64,000 bases of DNA from Bacteroidetes bacterium HGW-Bacteroidetes-16 (GTDB lineage: Bacteria > Bacteroidota > Bacteroidia > Bacteroidales > F082): the NCBI GenBank assembly GCA_002840975.1, contig PHDN01000003.1, positions 124,001 through 188,000 of the forward strand. The letters are read 5' to 3'. The position numbers were made by a program, and so were the translations under genes. Below, one piece after another: positions 52,767 through 61,698 of the stretch; position 1 is the first letter of the stretch, and every line of letters begins with the position of its first letter. The notes below the pieces were generated by a model. It was given only the letters and a program-made list of their open reading frames with translations, did not search any database and was not told the DNA's origin.

Positions 52767-53135
52767 TTCTATTCTATTATATTTCCCTCTAAAACGGCGA
52801 ACATTCAATAGGACTATAGCTTTTCGGCTTATTCCCTTGACTGGTGCGCGTTTAGCGATAGCGTAACGCGTGACCTTCGCCACTTTATCAACCACTCTGG
52901 CGCGCGTTTTTTCCAACGTGTGCCTTTATCAAAAACCCTAATCTTTAACAACTACCGTTTTCTCAATCTTCTAACAAAACATAGACCGGTTGGCAGAATT
53001 GAACCAGCATTCGCTTTATTGACTTGCAAATTGTAGTATTTAAGGCACGCGAAACATTCGCACGCCAGTGGTGGTTTTTTTCAACGTGTTCGTCTTACCC
53101 AAATATTGTTTGTTCCTGCCATCCACCCACAAACT
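52767..53135. other. 369-base gap without a recognised gene
   Basis: No ORF of note on either strand. A GC-rich stretch near 52842-52870 has short inverted parts (GCGCGTTTAGCGATAGCGTAACGCGT). Two loosely similar segments occur, TTTTTTCCAACGTGTG (near 52906) and TTTTTTTCAACGTGTT (near 53074), which look like the decayed halves of a duplicated block. No tmRNA, RNase P or 6S signature was seen. Confidence 0.5.
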
Positions 53136-53165
53136 AAAAAGGGAGGCATGCCGTGCATACCTCCC
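53136..53165 (-). terminator. Terminator after rpmH
   Basis: GGGAGG (53141-53146) and CCTCCC (53160-53165) enclose a second stem (ATGC and GCAT). The A-run at 53136-53140 is the T-run on the minus strand. Confidence 0.8.
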
Positions 53166-53198
53166 GATTTTATGTTTTCAGGAATCTATTCGTAAAAT

Positions 53199-53357
53199 CT
53201 ATTTCCGACTCATTTCGTCAGAAACAGAAATTTTCTTCCGTCCTTTTGCTCTTCTTCTTTTGAGAACCTTCCGGCCGTTTACCGTTGCCATTCTTTCACG
53301 GAAACCGTGTTTATTTCTTCTTTTTCTCTGCGAGGGTTGAAACGTTCTTTTAGTCAT
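53199..53357 (-). CDS. rpmH: 50S ribosomal protein bL34
   Basis: 52 residues and too short for a long-ORF search. It starts [21 protein letters not shown] and continues [20 protein letters not shown], a plain bL34 match with the usual Arg/Lys-rich body and an extra 8-residue C-terminal tail ([10 protein letters not shown]). It sits in the large ribosomal subunit at the base. AAAGAG upstream is a possible ribosome-binding site, and a promoter with both elements lies at 53382-53410. The common partner rnpA is not next to it. Confidence 0.97.
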   Translation of the reverse strand: MTKRTFQPSQRKRRNKHGFRERMATVNGRKVLKRRRAKGRKKISVSDEMSRK

Positions 53358-53381
53358 CTCTTTCTATGTTTTTTCGGAGTG

Positions 53382-53410
53382 CAAAAATAGGGTTATTTTA
53401 CTTAAATCAA
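53382..53410 (-). promoter_or_regulatory. Candidate rpmH promoter
   Basis: On the minus strand TTG (53410-53408), an 18-base spacer and TATTTTTG (53389-53382), 25 bases before the start codon. Confidence 0.65.
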
Positions 53411-53477
53411 AATTGTTTTGTGAATTTATTTCAAATTAAAATACAACCCCGTTTATCCTCTTTGTTTTCAAACTTTT

Positions 53478-53509
53478 AAAAAAATGAGGGCAACAGCTCT
53501 GTTGCCCTC
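53478..53509 (-). terminator. Terminator after pepD
   Basis: GAGGGCAACA (53486-53495) and TGTTGCCCTC (53500-53509) pair over 10 bp with a 4-base loop; seven As at 53478-53484 give a T-run on the minus strand. It ends pepD 28 bases beyond its stop. Confidence 0.85.
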
Positions 53510-53536
53510 TTCTACACTTATATGCAAGAAATCTTC

Positions 53537-54997
53537 TTACTTTTTAGGCGCGTTTTTCAATGTCTCGAGTAAAAACTCCCAAAATAAATCCACGGTGGCG
53601 ATGTTCACTTTTTCGTCGGGTGAATGTGGGTTGCGGATGGTGGGTCCGAACGAAATCATATCCCAATGAGGGTAGGTGGCGCCCAGGATTCCACATTCCA
53701 AACCAGCATGGATTACCTTTACCTCGGGCACTTTTCCAAAACGGTTGTTATACACTTCTTTCATTTCCTTGAGGATGGGCGAATCGGGATCGGGTTTCCA
53801 TCCGGGATATGATCCGTTGCTTTTGGCTGTACCTCCTGCACCTTCGAATACTTTGCGGATGGTAGCGCCCAGTTCATCTTTGTCGGCATCTACCAGACTA
53901 CGCTGCAATGAGGAGATTTCGATCTTGCCGTTTTCTGATTTTACGATGGCCAGGTTGGTAGAGGTTTCAACGATTCCTTTAACGCTTTCGCTCATTTTAA
54001 TGGTTCCGTTGGGGCATTCCAGAATGGCTTTGTATAGGTTGGTCTGAGTCGCTGCATCAATCAGGTTTTCCGGCAATGTAACAGGCTCGGCCATAATCAT
54101 TAAACCACCGTCAGCTTCGGCAAATTCCTCTTGTGCGATCACTTCAAATTCCTTGACAAAAGTTTCGAAATCACCTTTTTTGGCTTCTTCCACGACTACC
54201 GTAACAAATGACTCGCGTGGTATGGCATTGCGCAAGCTGCCACCTTCAATCTTTGCCAGACGAACACCGTATTTCTCAGCAGCCTTCATCAACAGCACAT
54301 TCATGATTTTGTTTGCGTTGCCACGGCCTAAATTGATATCCAGTCCTGAATGTCCGCCTTTTAAGCCTTTTACACTAATTTCGTAAGCAACCATTCCTTC
54401 AGGAACCGGCTCGGCAGTATAGGTCCATTCGCCAAAGGTATCAATACCACCTGCACATCCGATATACAGTTCACCTTCATCTTCGGAGTCCATGTTAAGG
54501 AGGATGTCGCCATCGAGTAAGCCTGCTTTCAGGTTTTCGGCTCCGGTCATTCCGGTTTCTTCGTCCATGGTAATCAGTACTTCTATTGGTCCGTGCACCA
54601 GGTCGGTAGCTTCGAGGACGGCCATGCTGGCAGCAACACCCATTCCGTTGTCGGCGCCAAGGGTAGTTCCTTTGGCGGTTACCCATTCGCCATCAATATA
54701 AGCATCAATGGGATCTTTCTCAAAATCGTGTTTGGTATCTGAATTTTTTTGAGGAACCATGTCCATGTGACCCTGGAGGATGATGCCTTTGCGGTCTTCC
54801 ATGCCTTCGGTAGCGGGCTTTTTGATGATGACATTGCCAATTTCATCCACAATGGTTTCCAGGCCCAGGTCTTCACCAAATTTCTTTAAAAAGGCCCTGA
54901 CTTGCTCTTCCTTTTTCGAAGGACGGGGTATTTGTGTTAGTTCGTAGAAGTTCTTCCACAAACTTGTTGGTTTTAATGTTAAAATGTCTTTTGCCAT
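53537..54997 (-). CDS. pepD: Aminoacyl-histidine dipeptidase (PepD, M20 family)
   Basis: 486 residues. HMDMVPQKNSDTKHD near 75 and GADNGMGVAAS near 118 hold the first metal ligands and the catalytic Asp; DEETGMTGAENLK near 147 holds the catalytic Glu, and GGIDTFGEWT and VIHAGLECG are later conserved boxes. The lid domain for dimerisation lies at about 205-390. It cuts Xaa-His and other dipeptides in the cytoplasm. An MFS transporter gene lies 24 bases upstream on the same strand, so import and cleavage of peptides may be linked. Confidence 0.94.
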   Translation of the reverse strand: MAKDILTLKPTSLWKNFYELTQIPRPSKKEEQVRAFLKKFGEDLGLETIVDEIGNVIIKKPATEGMEDRKGIILQGHMDMVPQKNSDTKHDFEKDPIDAYIDGEWVTAKGTTLGADNGMGVAASMAVLEATDLVHGPIEVLITMDEETGMTGAENLKAGLLDGDILLNMDSEDEGELYIGCAGGIDTFGEWTYTAEPVPEGMVAYEISVKGLKGGHSGLDINLGRGNANKIMNVLLMKAAEKYGVRLAKIEGGSLRNAIPRESFVTVVVEEAKKGDFETFVKEFEVIAQEEFAEADGGLMIMAEPVTLPENLIDAATQTNLYKAILECPNGTIKMSESVKGIVETSTNLAIVKSENGKIEISSLQRSLVDADKDELGATIRKVFEGAGGTAKSNGSYPGWKPDPDSPILKEMKEVYNNRFGKVPEVKVIHAGLECGILGATYPHWDMISFGPTIRNPHSPDEKVNIATVDLFWEFLLETLKNAPKK

Positions 54998-55021
54998 TAT
55001 TGTAATTTTATTAATTAACTA

Positions 55022-56416
55022 TTATTTTTGAATATTCGGTAACTGCAATCCATACCCTTTCTTCTTGTCTTCTGCTTTCAGCAATAAGGCAAAAACGAAT
55101 GCCAACAAACCAAATCCGGTGAAAATCAGCATCGGTAATGTATAATCATAGGTATTAACACTAACCCCCTCCCTCATAACTTGCCCGGTAATACAGTATT
55201 TTTCGAGTACAATGCCAATGAGATATGGAACTCCCATCAAACCCCAGTTTTGAACCCAAAAAATAAGGGCGTAGGCTGTACCCAATTGTCGCTCAGGAAT
55301 GATTTTTGGAACTGATGGCCACATGGCCGAAGGAACCAAAGAAAAACCAACTCCCAGAATGAGGATGAGGACAATTGCTAAGAATTTCATGTCAAGAAAT
55401 GGAATGGAGAACATGGCATGAACAAATATGAGCAATACTGAACCCAGGATCATAATGGATGCTCCTTTTCCTTTTCTATCGTATAAATTTCCGAACAATG
55501 GAGTCAGCAAAATGGTGCCAAATGGCAGCATGGCAGGTATTGAACCAGCCCAGGACTCGCTGATGCCAAATTTGTTCACCATCAAATCGGAGGCGTATTT
55601 CAAAAAAGGAAAAACGGACGAGTAAAACAATACGCACAAAATTGCAATATACCACCAGCCTTTGTTCGTTATTATATTTAGAATATCAGATAATTTGAAA
55701 GACTCCTCTTCGGGCTCGAGGCTTTTTGCCTCGGCTTCGGAAGCATCAAGTTTTTTATCCATAAAGATATAAACGATGAACGAAAGCAGACCAATAACAA
55801 GTAATATCAAGGCTAAGAGAATTGGTCTTGATAAATCAGTTATCCCCAATGCCTTTGCAATTGGTACTGAAGTTGCCAATGCTGCAGCTGTTCCCAAACG
55901 TGCTGTTGCCATTTCAAGACCCATCGCTAAAGCCATTTCTTTTCCTTTAAACCATTTAACGATGATTTTTGAAACGGTAATACCCGCAACTTCAACCCCA
56001 ACGGCAAATATGGCAAAACCCAGTGAAGCCATAAAAACCTGAGCTTTTACATCGAACCATCCAACATGCCACAACACACCATCAAGCGAGTGTGTCGAAA
56101 CTGCCCAATATTTTAATGCTGTTCCGGCCACCATTACTGATGCTGCCATGAGGCCGGTGAAACGAACACCCATTTTGTCGAGTATGATCCCACCAATAAT
56201 TAACATCAGCAAAAACACATTGAACCAGCCATAAGCACTGTTAAAAAATCCGAAGTCTGAACTGTCCCAGGTTAATTTTCCTTCGAGTAAACCCTTGAGC
56301 GGAGCCATCACATCGGTGAGAAAATATCCGGTTAACATCATAAAAGACACTATCGCAAGTGCTGTCCATCGGGCGGTCTTCGAGTCCCGCAATGACTTTT
56401 TAATTGTTTCTGTCAT
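55022..56416 (-). CDS. MFS transporter, possibly for peptides
   Basis: 464 residues with about twelve membrane segments (first segment ALAIVSFMMLTGYFLTDV, and a clear middle break at about 215-245 with a charged loop DKKLDASEAEAKSLEPEEE). It has the layout of the major facilitator superfamily, and no signal peptide. The substrate cannot be read, but the gene is 24 bases upstream of pepD, so dipeptides are a reasonable guess. Eukaryotic MFSD1-type dipeptide carriers are one possible comparison, which I have not tested. Confidence 0.85.
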   Translation of the reverse strand: MTETIKKSLRDSKTARWTALAIVSFMMLTGYFLTDVMAPLKGLLEGKLTWDSSDFGFFNSAYGWFNVFLLMLIIGGIILDKMGVRFTGLMAASVMVAGTALKYWAVSTHSLDGVLWHVGWFDVKAQVFMASLGFAIFAVGVEVAGITVSKIIVKWFKGKEMALAMGLEMATARLGTAAALATSVPIAKALGITDLSRPILLALILLVIGLLSFIVYIFMDKKLDASEAEAKSLEPEEESFKLSDILNIITNKGWWYIAILCVLFYSSVFPFLKYASDLMVNKFGISESWAGSIPAMLPFGTILLTPLFGNLYDRKGKGASIMILGSVLLIFVHAMFSIPFLDMKFLAIVLILILGVGFSLVPSAMWPSVPKIIPERQLGTAYALIFWVQNWGLMGVPYLIGIVLEKYCITGQVMREGVSVNTYDYTLPMLIFTGFGLLAFVFALLLKAEDKKKGYGLQLPNIQK

Positions 56417-56595
56417 AAATTTTTTTTTAAAAGATGTGGCGAATTTAAAATAAATAATGGAGGTAACAGATGTATAATCAGTATAAATATCTCACCTTAC
56501 ATCTGTACTTAAACACCAAACTAAAATCCGGGACGGTCAACAGCATGTTTTTTACATCGATTGCGCCACTTTAGCCATTAACGTACAAGAGGTTA

Positions 56596-57567
56596 CTATT
56601 TCGCTTTGAAGAAAAATTCGGCATCCTCCATAAAACGATCGAGCAATTTATTTCCGCTATCTAAAAACACAGCCTCTGCATTTTGAGATGAGGTGACAAG
56701 GAAATTCAGGGAATCTTGTTGAAATGATTGAATAACTATTTCATCGAAATCTTCTCCTTTTATTTTAACAGCATTTACCAGTGGTAGCGACGGAACCTCA
56801 TTTACTTCGGCAAACTTCGATCCGTTTTGACGTGAAACCCTGGATAAATATTGCGCAACTTTAGCCGAATCGGCAGCCTGGTCGTTAAACAGCCACCGGT
56901 CTCCCTCTTTTACTAAACGATCGATCTCTTGTCCCGGAGTTTCCATGGTCACCTCGAGAATATTGCTTTTATCGATATTTGTAAGGGTTTTGTCCCTAAA
57001 GGAATTCACATCTTTTCCAATGCCAAACCCCACTTGTCCATCTACCACGTAAACGGTGGGTTCGCCGGGCAATGCGGCATAAAAAATCATCTCACCCTGT
57101 GGTTGACGTCCCGAGGCATCGGGTTGCGCATTCTTTGGCTGAATATAGTCGAACTTGCCCAGGATCAGATTGGCCAGCTTTTTACCGCCTGCTTTTATTT
57201 CAACCCGTGTTCCCTTGTCGTTGGTGATGGCAAACTTTTCGTGATCCTCCGTGTTTTGTGAGGCTACCCGTTTTACTTTGGTACCATTGAGTAAGTCGAT
57301 GGTGTTTTTAACCAGTTTGCGATCGGCAGCGTACTGTTTTCCATCACTGCTTTTAATGGTCCAGTGGTTTCCGCTGCGGCTCAGGGTGAAATCAGGAGCC
57401 CCGGCAGCCGGAAAAATATGCACCTGATCAACGCCTGTTGTATCGAATTGGGCAAGAACAGTCCGGTAATTGCTTTCGTTTTGTGTACCGAATTGTGACC
57501 ATAAAAAGATCGCCACCACCACTGCAAAAATGACGATTAAGATTGTATTTCTGTTTTTATTTAACAT
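56596..57567 (-). CDS. DUF4340 domain-containing protein
   Basis: 323 residues. One N-terminal membrane segment (TILIVIFAVVVAIFLWSQF) is followed by a large extracytoplasmic region with two similar beta-rich halves (about 30-160, 170-320): VHIFPAAGAPDFTLSRSGNHW, LILGKFDYIQ, ILEVTMETPGQEIDRLVKEGDRW. This is the DUF4340 arrangement, of unknown function. It overlaps the GldG-like gene by 11 bases and is the last gene in the gld ABC operon, so it may be a partner of that transporter. Confidence 0.87.
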   Translation of the reverse strand: MLNKNRNTILIVIFAVVVAIFLWSQFGTQNESNYRTVLAQFDTTGVDQVHIFPAAGAPDFTLSRSGNHWTIKSSDGKQYAADRKLVKNTIDLLNGTKVKRVASQNTEDHEKFAITNDKGTRVEIKAGGKKLANLILGKFDYIQPKNAQPDASGRQPQGEMIFYAALPGEPTVYVVDGQVGFGIGKDVNSFRDKTLTNIDKSNILEVTMETPGQEIDRLVKEGDRWLFNDQAADSAKVAQYLSRVSRQNGSKFAEVNEVPSLPLVNAVKIKGEDFDEIVIQSFQQDSLNFLVTSSQNAEAVFLDSGNKLLDRFMEDAEFFFKAK

Positions 57568-59071
57568 AACCTTCCTCCATTCTTTTTAGTCTTTGTTTTC
57601 TTCTCCATTGAAGCCTGAACAATCCATAAATAATTACAAGTATCAGTGGCAAAAGGAAGTTGCCCCATTTCATGGTTGCTTTTTTTGCATCACTCAACTG
57701 GTCGAGTGGGCGCGAGGTGATCGTTTTAGTACGCAGATCGATCAACCCGGTGGCATCGCTCATCCAATCGATTGAATTCACCATCAAACTAACGTTGTCG
57801 GGCTGAAGCTGGCGAGGGCGTTGTCCGGTACCGTTTACCGCAAAATCGCCGCTGCTCACCACCACGATACGTGCATTGTCATTTCCAAATTTTCCTTCCA
57901 CCAACGCGGCCACCGTTTGTGGGCCAGCCTTAAAATCGTTTTGAGCCCATTTGTGCTGCACATCGATGCTTACAGGAAGTTCCTGAATGCCGGTGTTTTC
58001 TGAAGTTATGGCCAATGGGGTGAACCTGAATGCCGTGTCGCCGGTAAAGGTGATCGGGCTTGGAAAACCCAGCATCACCTGCTCAAGCCCTTTGGTAATG
58101 CCCATATCAGCAAAATGCGATACCAGAGGCAGGTAAGGAAATTTTATCGGAGTCTGCATGTTAAAACCACCCATCTGCTGCATAACGTTTACGCTTCCGC
58201 AGCTCGCATCCAACACAAAACCATCTTGTACCAGGATTCCTTTTTGTGCCAGCCAGGGTGTCAGGTTGGTGCCCACCTTTTTACCCTGAAGCGTTTGCAA
58301 ATCACCTTCTACGGTGTTGAAGGCCACAAACAAATTCCCGCCGTTGTCCAGATATTTATCCAGTACACGAAAGGCTTCTAAACTAAAGGTATCGGTGGGG
58401 GCACTGATTACCAGTGTGGTAAATTTATTGATGTCCTTGATGGTATCGCTCACTGTAACGGGCTCAACCTGATAAAGTACATCCAGCTCTGCCATCACCT
58501 GCTGATAAGCATTGATGGGAGGTTCTCCCTGGCCTTGTACAAATCCGATCAGCGGTTTGTTGGATACACTGAGTTTTTTAATGGCGGTGGTGAGATCGTA
58601 TTCAATGCTTCCTTCAGGATTGATAAACGGGATCACCTCATTTTGGTTGTTCAGCGAAATAACGGCTCCCATAAACACTTTTTGCTGTTTCATTTCATCC
58701 TTTTCACGAGCCTTGAACAAAACAGGACGCACGCCAGCGGAGATTGCTTCATTTTCAGTAACCTGATCCTTGTTCGGATTTTCAAACTTAAACACCACAT
58801 TGCCATGCGACAGGCTGTTGTATTCGGTAAGCATGTCCTGGAAGTTTCGCTTTACCTTGGCCAAATCCGGTGGGAGATCAGCGGTAAAATAGGCTGTTAC
58901 CGTAACCGGACTTTCCAGGTTGTTGAGGATGTCTTTGGTAGCTTTGCTCAGCGAATACTGACCGCCTTCGGTGAGGTCGAACCTAAAGAAAAACTTTTCG
59001 GAAATTACCGCTACGACAATAAAAATGGCTATTAACAACAAGATTGAAGACAGATATGATTTCTTTTTCAT
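57557..59071 (-). CDS. gldG: GldG-like ABC-transporter auxiliary protein
   Basis: 504 residues. Membrane segments at both ends (LSSILLLIAIFIVVAVI at 5-22 and GNFLLPLILVIIYGLF near 475) enclose a large periplasmic region with VTVTAYFTADLPPDLAKVKRNF and SLMVNSIDWMSDATGLIDLRTK, typical of GldG/ABC auxiliary-domain proteins. In Flavobacterium, GldA, GldF and GldG form an ABC transporter needed for gliding motility, but many relatives lack motility. It overlaps the DUF4340 gene and starts 18 bases after the GldF-like stop. Confidence 0.88.
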   Translation of the reverse strand: MKKKSYLSSILLLIAIFIVVAVISEKFFFRFDLTEGGQYSLSKATKDILNNLESPVTVTAYFTADLPPDLAKVKRNFQDMLTEYNSLSHGNVVFKFENPNKDQVTENEAISAGVRPVLFKAREKDEMKQQKVFMGAVISLNNQNEVIPFINPEGSIEYDLTTAIKKLSVSNKPLIGFVQGQGEPPINAYQQVMAELDVLYQVEPVTVSDTIKDINKFTTLVISAPTDTFSLEAFRVLDKYLDNGGNLFVAFNTVEGDLQTLQGKKVGTNLTPWLAQKGILVQDGFVLDASCGSVNVMQQMGGFNMQTPIKFPYLPLVSHFADMGITKGLEQVMLGFPSPITFTGDTAFRFTPLAITSENTGIQELPVSIDVQHKWAQNDFKAGPQTVAALVEGKFGNDNARIVVVSSGDFAVNGTGQRPRQLQPDNVSLMVNSIDWMSDATGLIDLRTKTITSRPLDQLSDAKKATMKWGNFLLPLILVIIYGLFRLQWRRKQRLKRMEEGYVK

Positions 59072-59089
59072 GATTCTTTTCTTTTGGGA

Positions 59090-59812
59090 TTAAGCAAATC
59101 GTTTACGGATGAGCATAGATTCAGAAAACACCAGCATCAGGAAGGTGATGCCTGCAAAAAAGAGGATGTCTCTGGTGTCGAGAACACCACGGGTCATCGA
59201 CTCGAAATGGGTGGAAGTGCTCAGATAATCAAGTACATGACCTGGAATGCCGGGCAGGCTTTGTCCGAGCATACCAAAGATGATTTGAAAGAAGATTCCG
59301 AGAAACAACGCCAGCAGATAGCTGACAATCTGGTTGTTACCAATGCTGCTGGTAAACAATCCAATCCCGATCATCATGCTGCTAAAGAGCAAAAGGGCCA
59401 GATAGCCGCTAAATACTTCCCCGGCATCGAGGTTGCCCATCGTGGAAACGCTGATGGGATACGAAAAGGTAAGTAAGAGAGCGATGGCAATCAACAGCAA
59501 CGAGGCTACATATTTTCCAATCAGCACCTGCCAATTGCTCACGGGTTTGGTAAGCAACAATTCGATGGTGCCCATCCTGTTTTCTTCTGAAAGTAACCTC
59601 ATGGTGAGGGCAGGGATAAAGAAAAAGAGCGTCCAGTAAGCAATGCTAAAAAAGGGCATCAGGGTAGCCTGCTTAATGAAGAAGATGTCGTTTCCGTAAA
59701 TCCAGGTAAAAAATCCGCTAAATCCCAGAAACAGGATGAGCAGGATATAGGCCATCAACGAATCGAAATAGGCCTGTAATTCACGTTTGGTGATAATCCA
59801 AATTTGTTTCAT
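59090..59812 (-). CDS. gldF: GldF-like ABC transporter permease
   Basis: 240 residues with about six membrane segments (first LMAYILLILFLGFSGFFTWIYG; last ILFFAGITFLMLVFSESML). The RLLSEENRMGTIELLLTKPV stretch is typical of ABC-2 type permeases that couple to an ATPase. It has its ATPase (GldA-like) 12 bases upstream and GldG-like partner downstream, so it is part of one ABC system. Its substrate is unknown. Confidence 0.9.
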   Translation of the reverse strand: MKQIWIITKRELQAYFDSLMAYILLILFLGFSGFFTWIYGNDIFFIKQATLMPFFSIAYWTLFFFIPALTMRLLSEENRMGTIELLLTKPVSNWQVLIGKYVASLLLIAIALLLTFSYPISVSTMGNLDAGEVFSGYLALLLFSSMMIGIGLFTSSIGNNQIVSYLLALFLGIFFQIIFGMLGQSLPGIPGHVLDYLSTSTHFESMTRGVLDTRDILFFAGITFLMLVFSESMLIRKRFA

Positions 59813-59824
59813 ATTCCTTATATT

Positions 59825-60769
59825 TTAATTCTTGACAGGTGATTCCATGGTTAATTCTTTGAAGATATCTTCCAGCTTGGTTTCAACCGGAATGAGTTCG
59901 GTGAGGATCCATCCGTTTTTTACACAGACGTTGAATACTTCTTCCGCCAGGTTCTTCGATTGATCGCCATCCAGATAAAACCGGTTTTGATCTTTGTTGA
60001 TGAAATCCACTACCTTAACGCCATCAATCTTTTGCAGGGCAGCGAAAATGCTGTCAAGATTTCCACCAAGGATTCGTGTTTTGAGGATGGTCTTACCACT
60101 GGCCTGGTTACGTAAGTCCTGGGTGGTGCCGTCGGCCACAATTTTACCCTTGTTGATGATTAGAATCCGGTCGCAGGTGGCTTCTACTTCGGCCAGGATG
60201 TGTGAACTCAGGATGACTGTTTTTTCTTTCCCGATCTTTTTGATCAACTCCCTGATTTCCACAATCTGGTTGGGGTCGAGCCCGGTAGTGGGTTCGTCCA
60301 GGATAAGCACCTCCGGTTTGTGGATGAGTGCCTGTGCCAGGCCAACACGCTGTTTGTATCCTTTTGAAAGCTCACTGATTTTCTTGTGTTTTTCAGCTTC
60401 CAATCCACACAAATCAATTACATTCAACATACTGCCGTGGATTTCCTGTTTCGGAATTCCGTGTAAATCGGCAACAAATTTTAAGTAATCAATTACCGGC
60501 ATATCCTCGTAGAGGGGATTGTTCTCGGGCAGGTATCCGATGTTTTTCTTCAGCTTTTCGGGATCTTCATGGATGGAATAATTTCCAACATGAATATTTC
60601 CCGAATCCGGCACCAGAAAGGTCGTGATGGCTTTCATGGTAGTGGTTTTTCCGGCTCCGTTAGGGCCTAGAAAACCGAGTACTTCGCCGGTTCGTACGCG
60701 GAATGAAATATGATCCACGGCCCGCTGCAATCCGTAGCTTTTTACCAGGTTCTCAACAACTATATCCAT
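59825..60769 (-). CDS. gldA: GldA-like ABC transporter ATP-binding protein
   Basis: 314 residues. Walker A is GPNGAGKTTT (about 35-44), the signature is LSKGYKQRVGLAQALI (about 134), Walker B is VLILDEPTTGLDP (about 154) and the switch His is in ILSSHILAEV. The C-terminal 90 residues are the extra domain of GldA/ABC-2 ATPases. It powers the GldF/GldG transporter encoded downstream. About 170 bases separate it from the rsmG gene upstream. Confidence 0.92.
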   Translation of the reverse strand: MDIVVENLVKSYGLQRAVDHISFRVRTGEVLGFLGPNGAGKTTTMKAITTFLVPDSGNIHVGNYSIHEDPEKLKKNIGYLPENNPLYEDMPVIDYLKFVADLHGIPKQEIHGSMLNVIDLCGLEAEKHKKISELSKGYKQRVGLAQALIHKPEVLILDEPTTGLDPNQIVEIRELIKKIGKEKTVILSSHILAEVEATCDRILIINKGKIVADGTTQDLRNQASGKTILKTRILGGNLDSIFAALQKIDGVKVVDFINKDQNRFYLDGDQSKNLAEEVFNVCVKNGWILTELIPVETKLEDIFKELTMESPVKN

Positions 60770-60940
60770 AATGCTTTCTTATTTTGATAAATGGTTGAAT
60801 TAATTGATTGCAAAATAAAAAAAATCATTCCTTAAGAAAAAGCCCTGGAACAAGGGTTTAACAAATGTTAACAGTGGAAGACACCATATGTGCAATCAGG
60901 TGGGTTTGATTAAATGACCGTGGTAGAAGGGAATTTCAGT

Positions 60941-61570
60941 TTAGCGGTACAAATGCACGATTTTTTTTGTTTCGAAATAGGTATCCGGAAAATAGTCTGA
61001 GATGTTGATGATCCGTCTTTTATAACCACTTACCTGTTTGAGTTCTTCGGTAAGGTCGCCACCTTTCAGGTAGATGATTCCGTTAGGGACTGAATTAAAC
61101 GATTTCTTATGGAATTTATAGCCGGTCCACCGGACAAAATCACCCAGGTTGGTAACGGCACGACTAATAATAAAATCGTAGGTTTCGTCGATTTGTTCCA
61201 TACGCGATTGCTCCGCTTTTACATTATTAAGATGCAGCGCGGTAGCTACTTCTGTTACTACTTTGATTTTCTTGCCAATGGAATCCACCAGATGAAACGA
61301 TGCTTTGGGGAAAAGGATGGCCAGCGGAATTCCGGGAAACCCGCCACCAGTACCGGCATCCAGAATTTCGGTAAAATCCTTGAACGGTGTGTATTTGGCT
61401 ATGGCCAGCGAATGAAGCACATGATGCACATAAAATTGCTCCATGTCCTTTCGTGAAATCACATTGATTTGTGCATTCCAGTGGACATATAATTCCTGAA
61501 GCTGCGTAAACTGGTCGCACTGTGTGTCTGTCAGGGATGGAAAATGGCTAAAAATCAGATCGATACTCAT
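60941..61570 (-). CDS. rsmG: 16S rRNA (guanine527-N7)-methyltransferase
   Basis: About 209 residues from the ATG at 61570, which starts MSIDLIFSHFPSLTD; a frame extends to 61597 but that N-terminus is not typical. RsmG methylates G527 of 16S rRNA with SAM. DAGTGGGFPGIPLAILFP is the SAM motif, and DFIISRAVTNLGDFVRW is a later conserved box. Loss of RsmG gives low-level streptomycin resistance in well-studied bacteria. It is transcribed on the minus strand and diverges from the glucosaminidase gene. Confidence 0.94.
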   Translation of the reverse strand: MSIDLIFSHFPSLTDTQCDQFTQLQELYVHWNAQINVISRKDMEQFYVHHVLHSLAIAKYTPFKDFTEILDAGTGGGFPGIPLAILFPKASFHLVDSIGKKIKVVTEVATALHLNNVKAEQSRMEQIDETYDFIISRAVTNLGDFVRWTGYKFHKKSFNSVPNGIIYLKGGDLTEELKQVSGYKRRIINISDYFPDTYFETKKIVHLYR

Positions 61571-61681
61571 AAACGATTTTGGGGGTAAAATTAACAATTG
61601 TAGTGAAACCGGGATGTCTATTTCAACAATCTTTTGTGCAAAAAAGCGTTATCGGTGGGTTATTCTGAAAATTGCAACAGT

Positions 61682-61689
61682 TACCTTTG
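61682..61689 (+). promoter_or_regulatory. Candidate -7 element for the glucosaminidase gene
   Basis: TACCTTTG, a TAnnTTTG match 10 bases before the ATG at 61699. It lies inside the longest open frame (from 61672), which favours the start at 61699. TTA rather than TTG lies at the expected -33 position (61660-61662). Confidence 0.45.
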
Positions 61690-61698
61690 TTATTGATT

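Noticed and set aside
52545-52916. Open frames across tRNA-Val on both strands
   Set aside because: They cover the tRNA gene and its terminator, with no recognisable protein features.
53068-53340. Open frame opposite rpmH
   Set aside because: It is a shadow of the small ribosomal protein gene, whose sequence and promoter are clear on the other strand.
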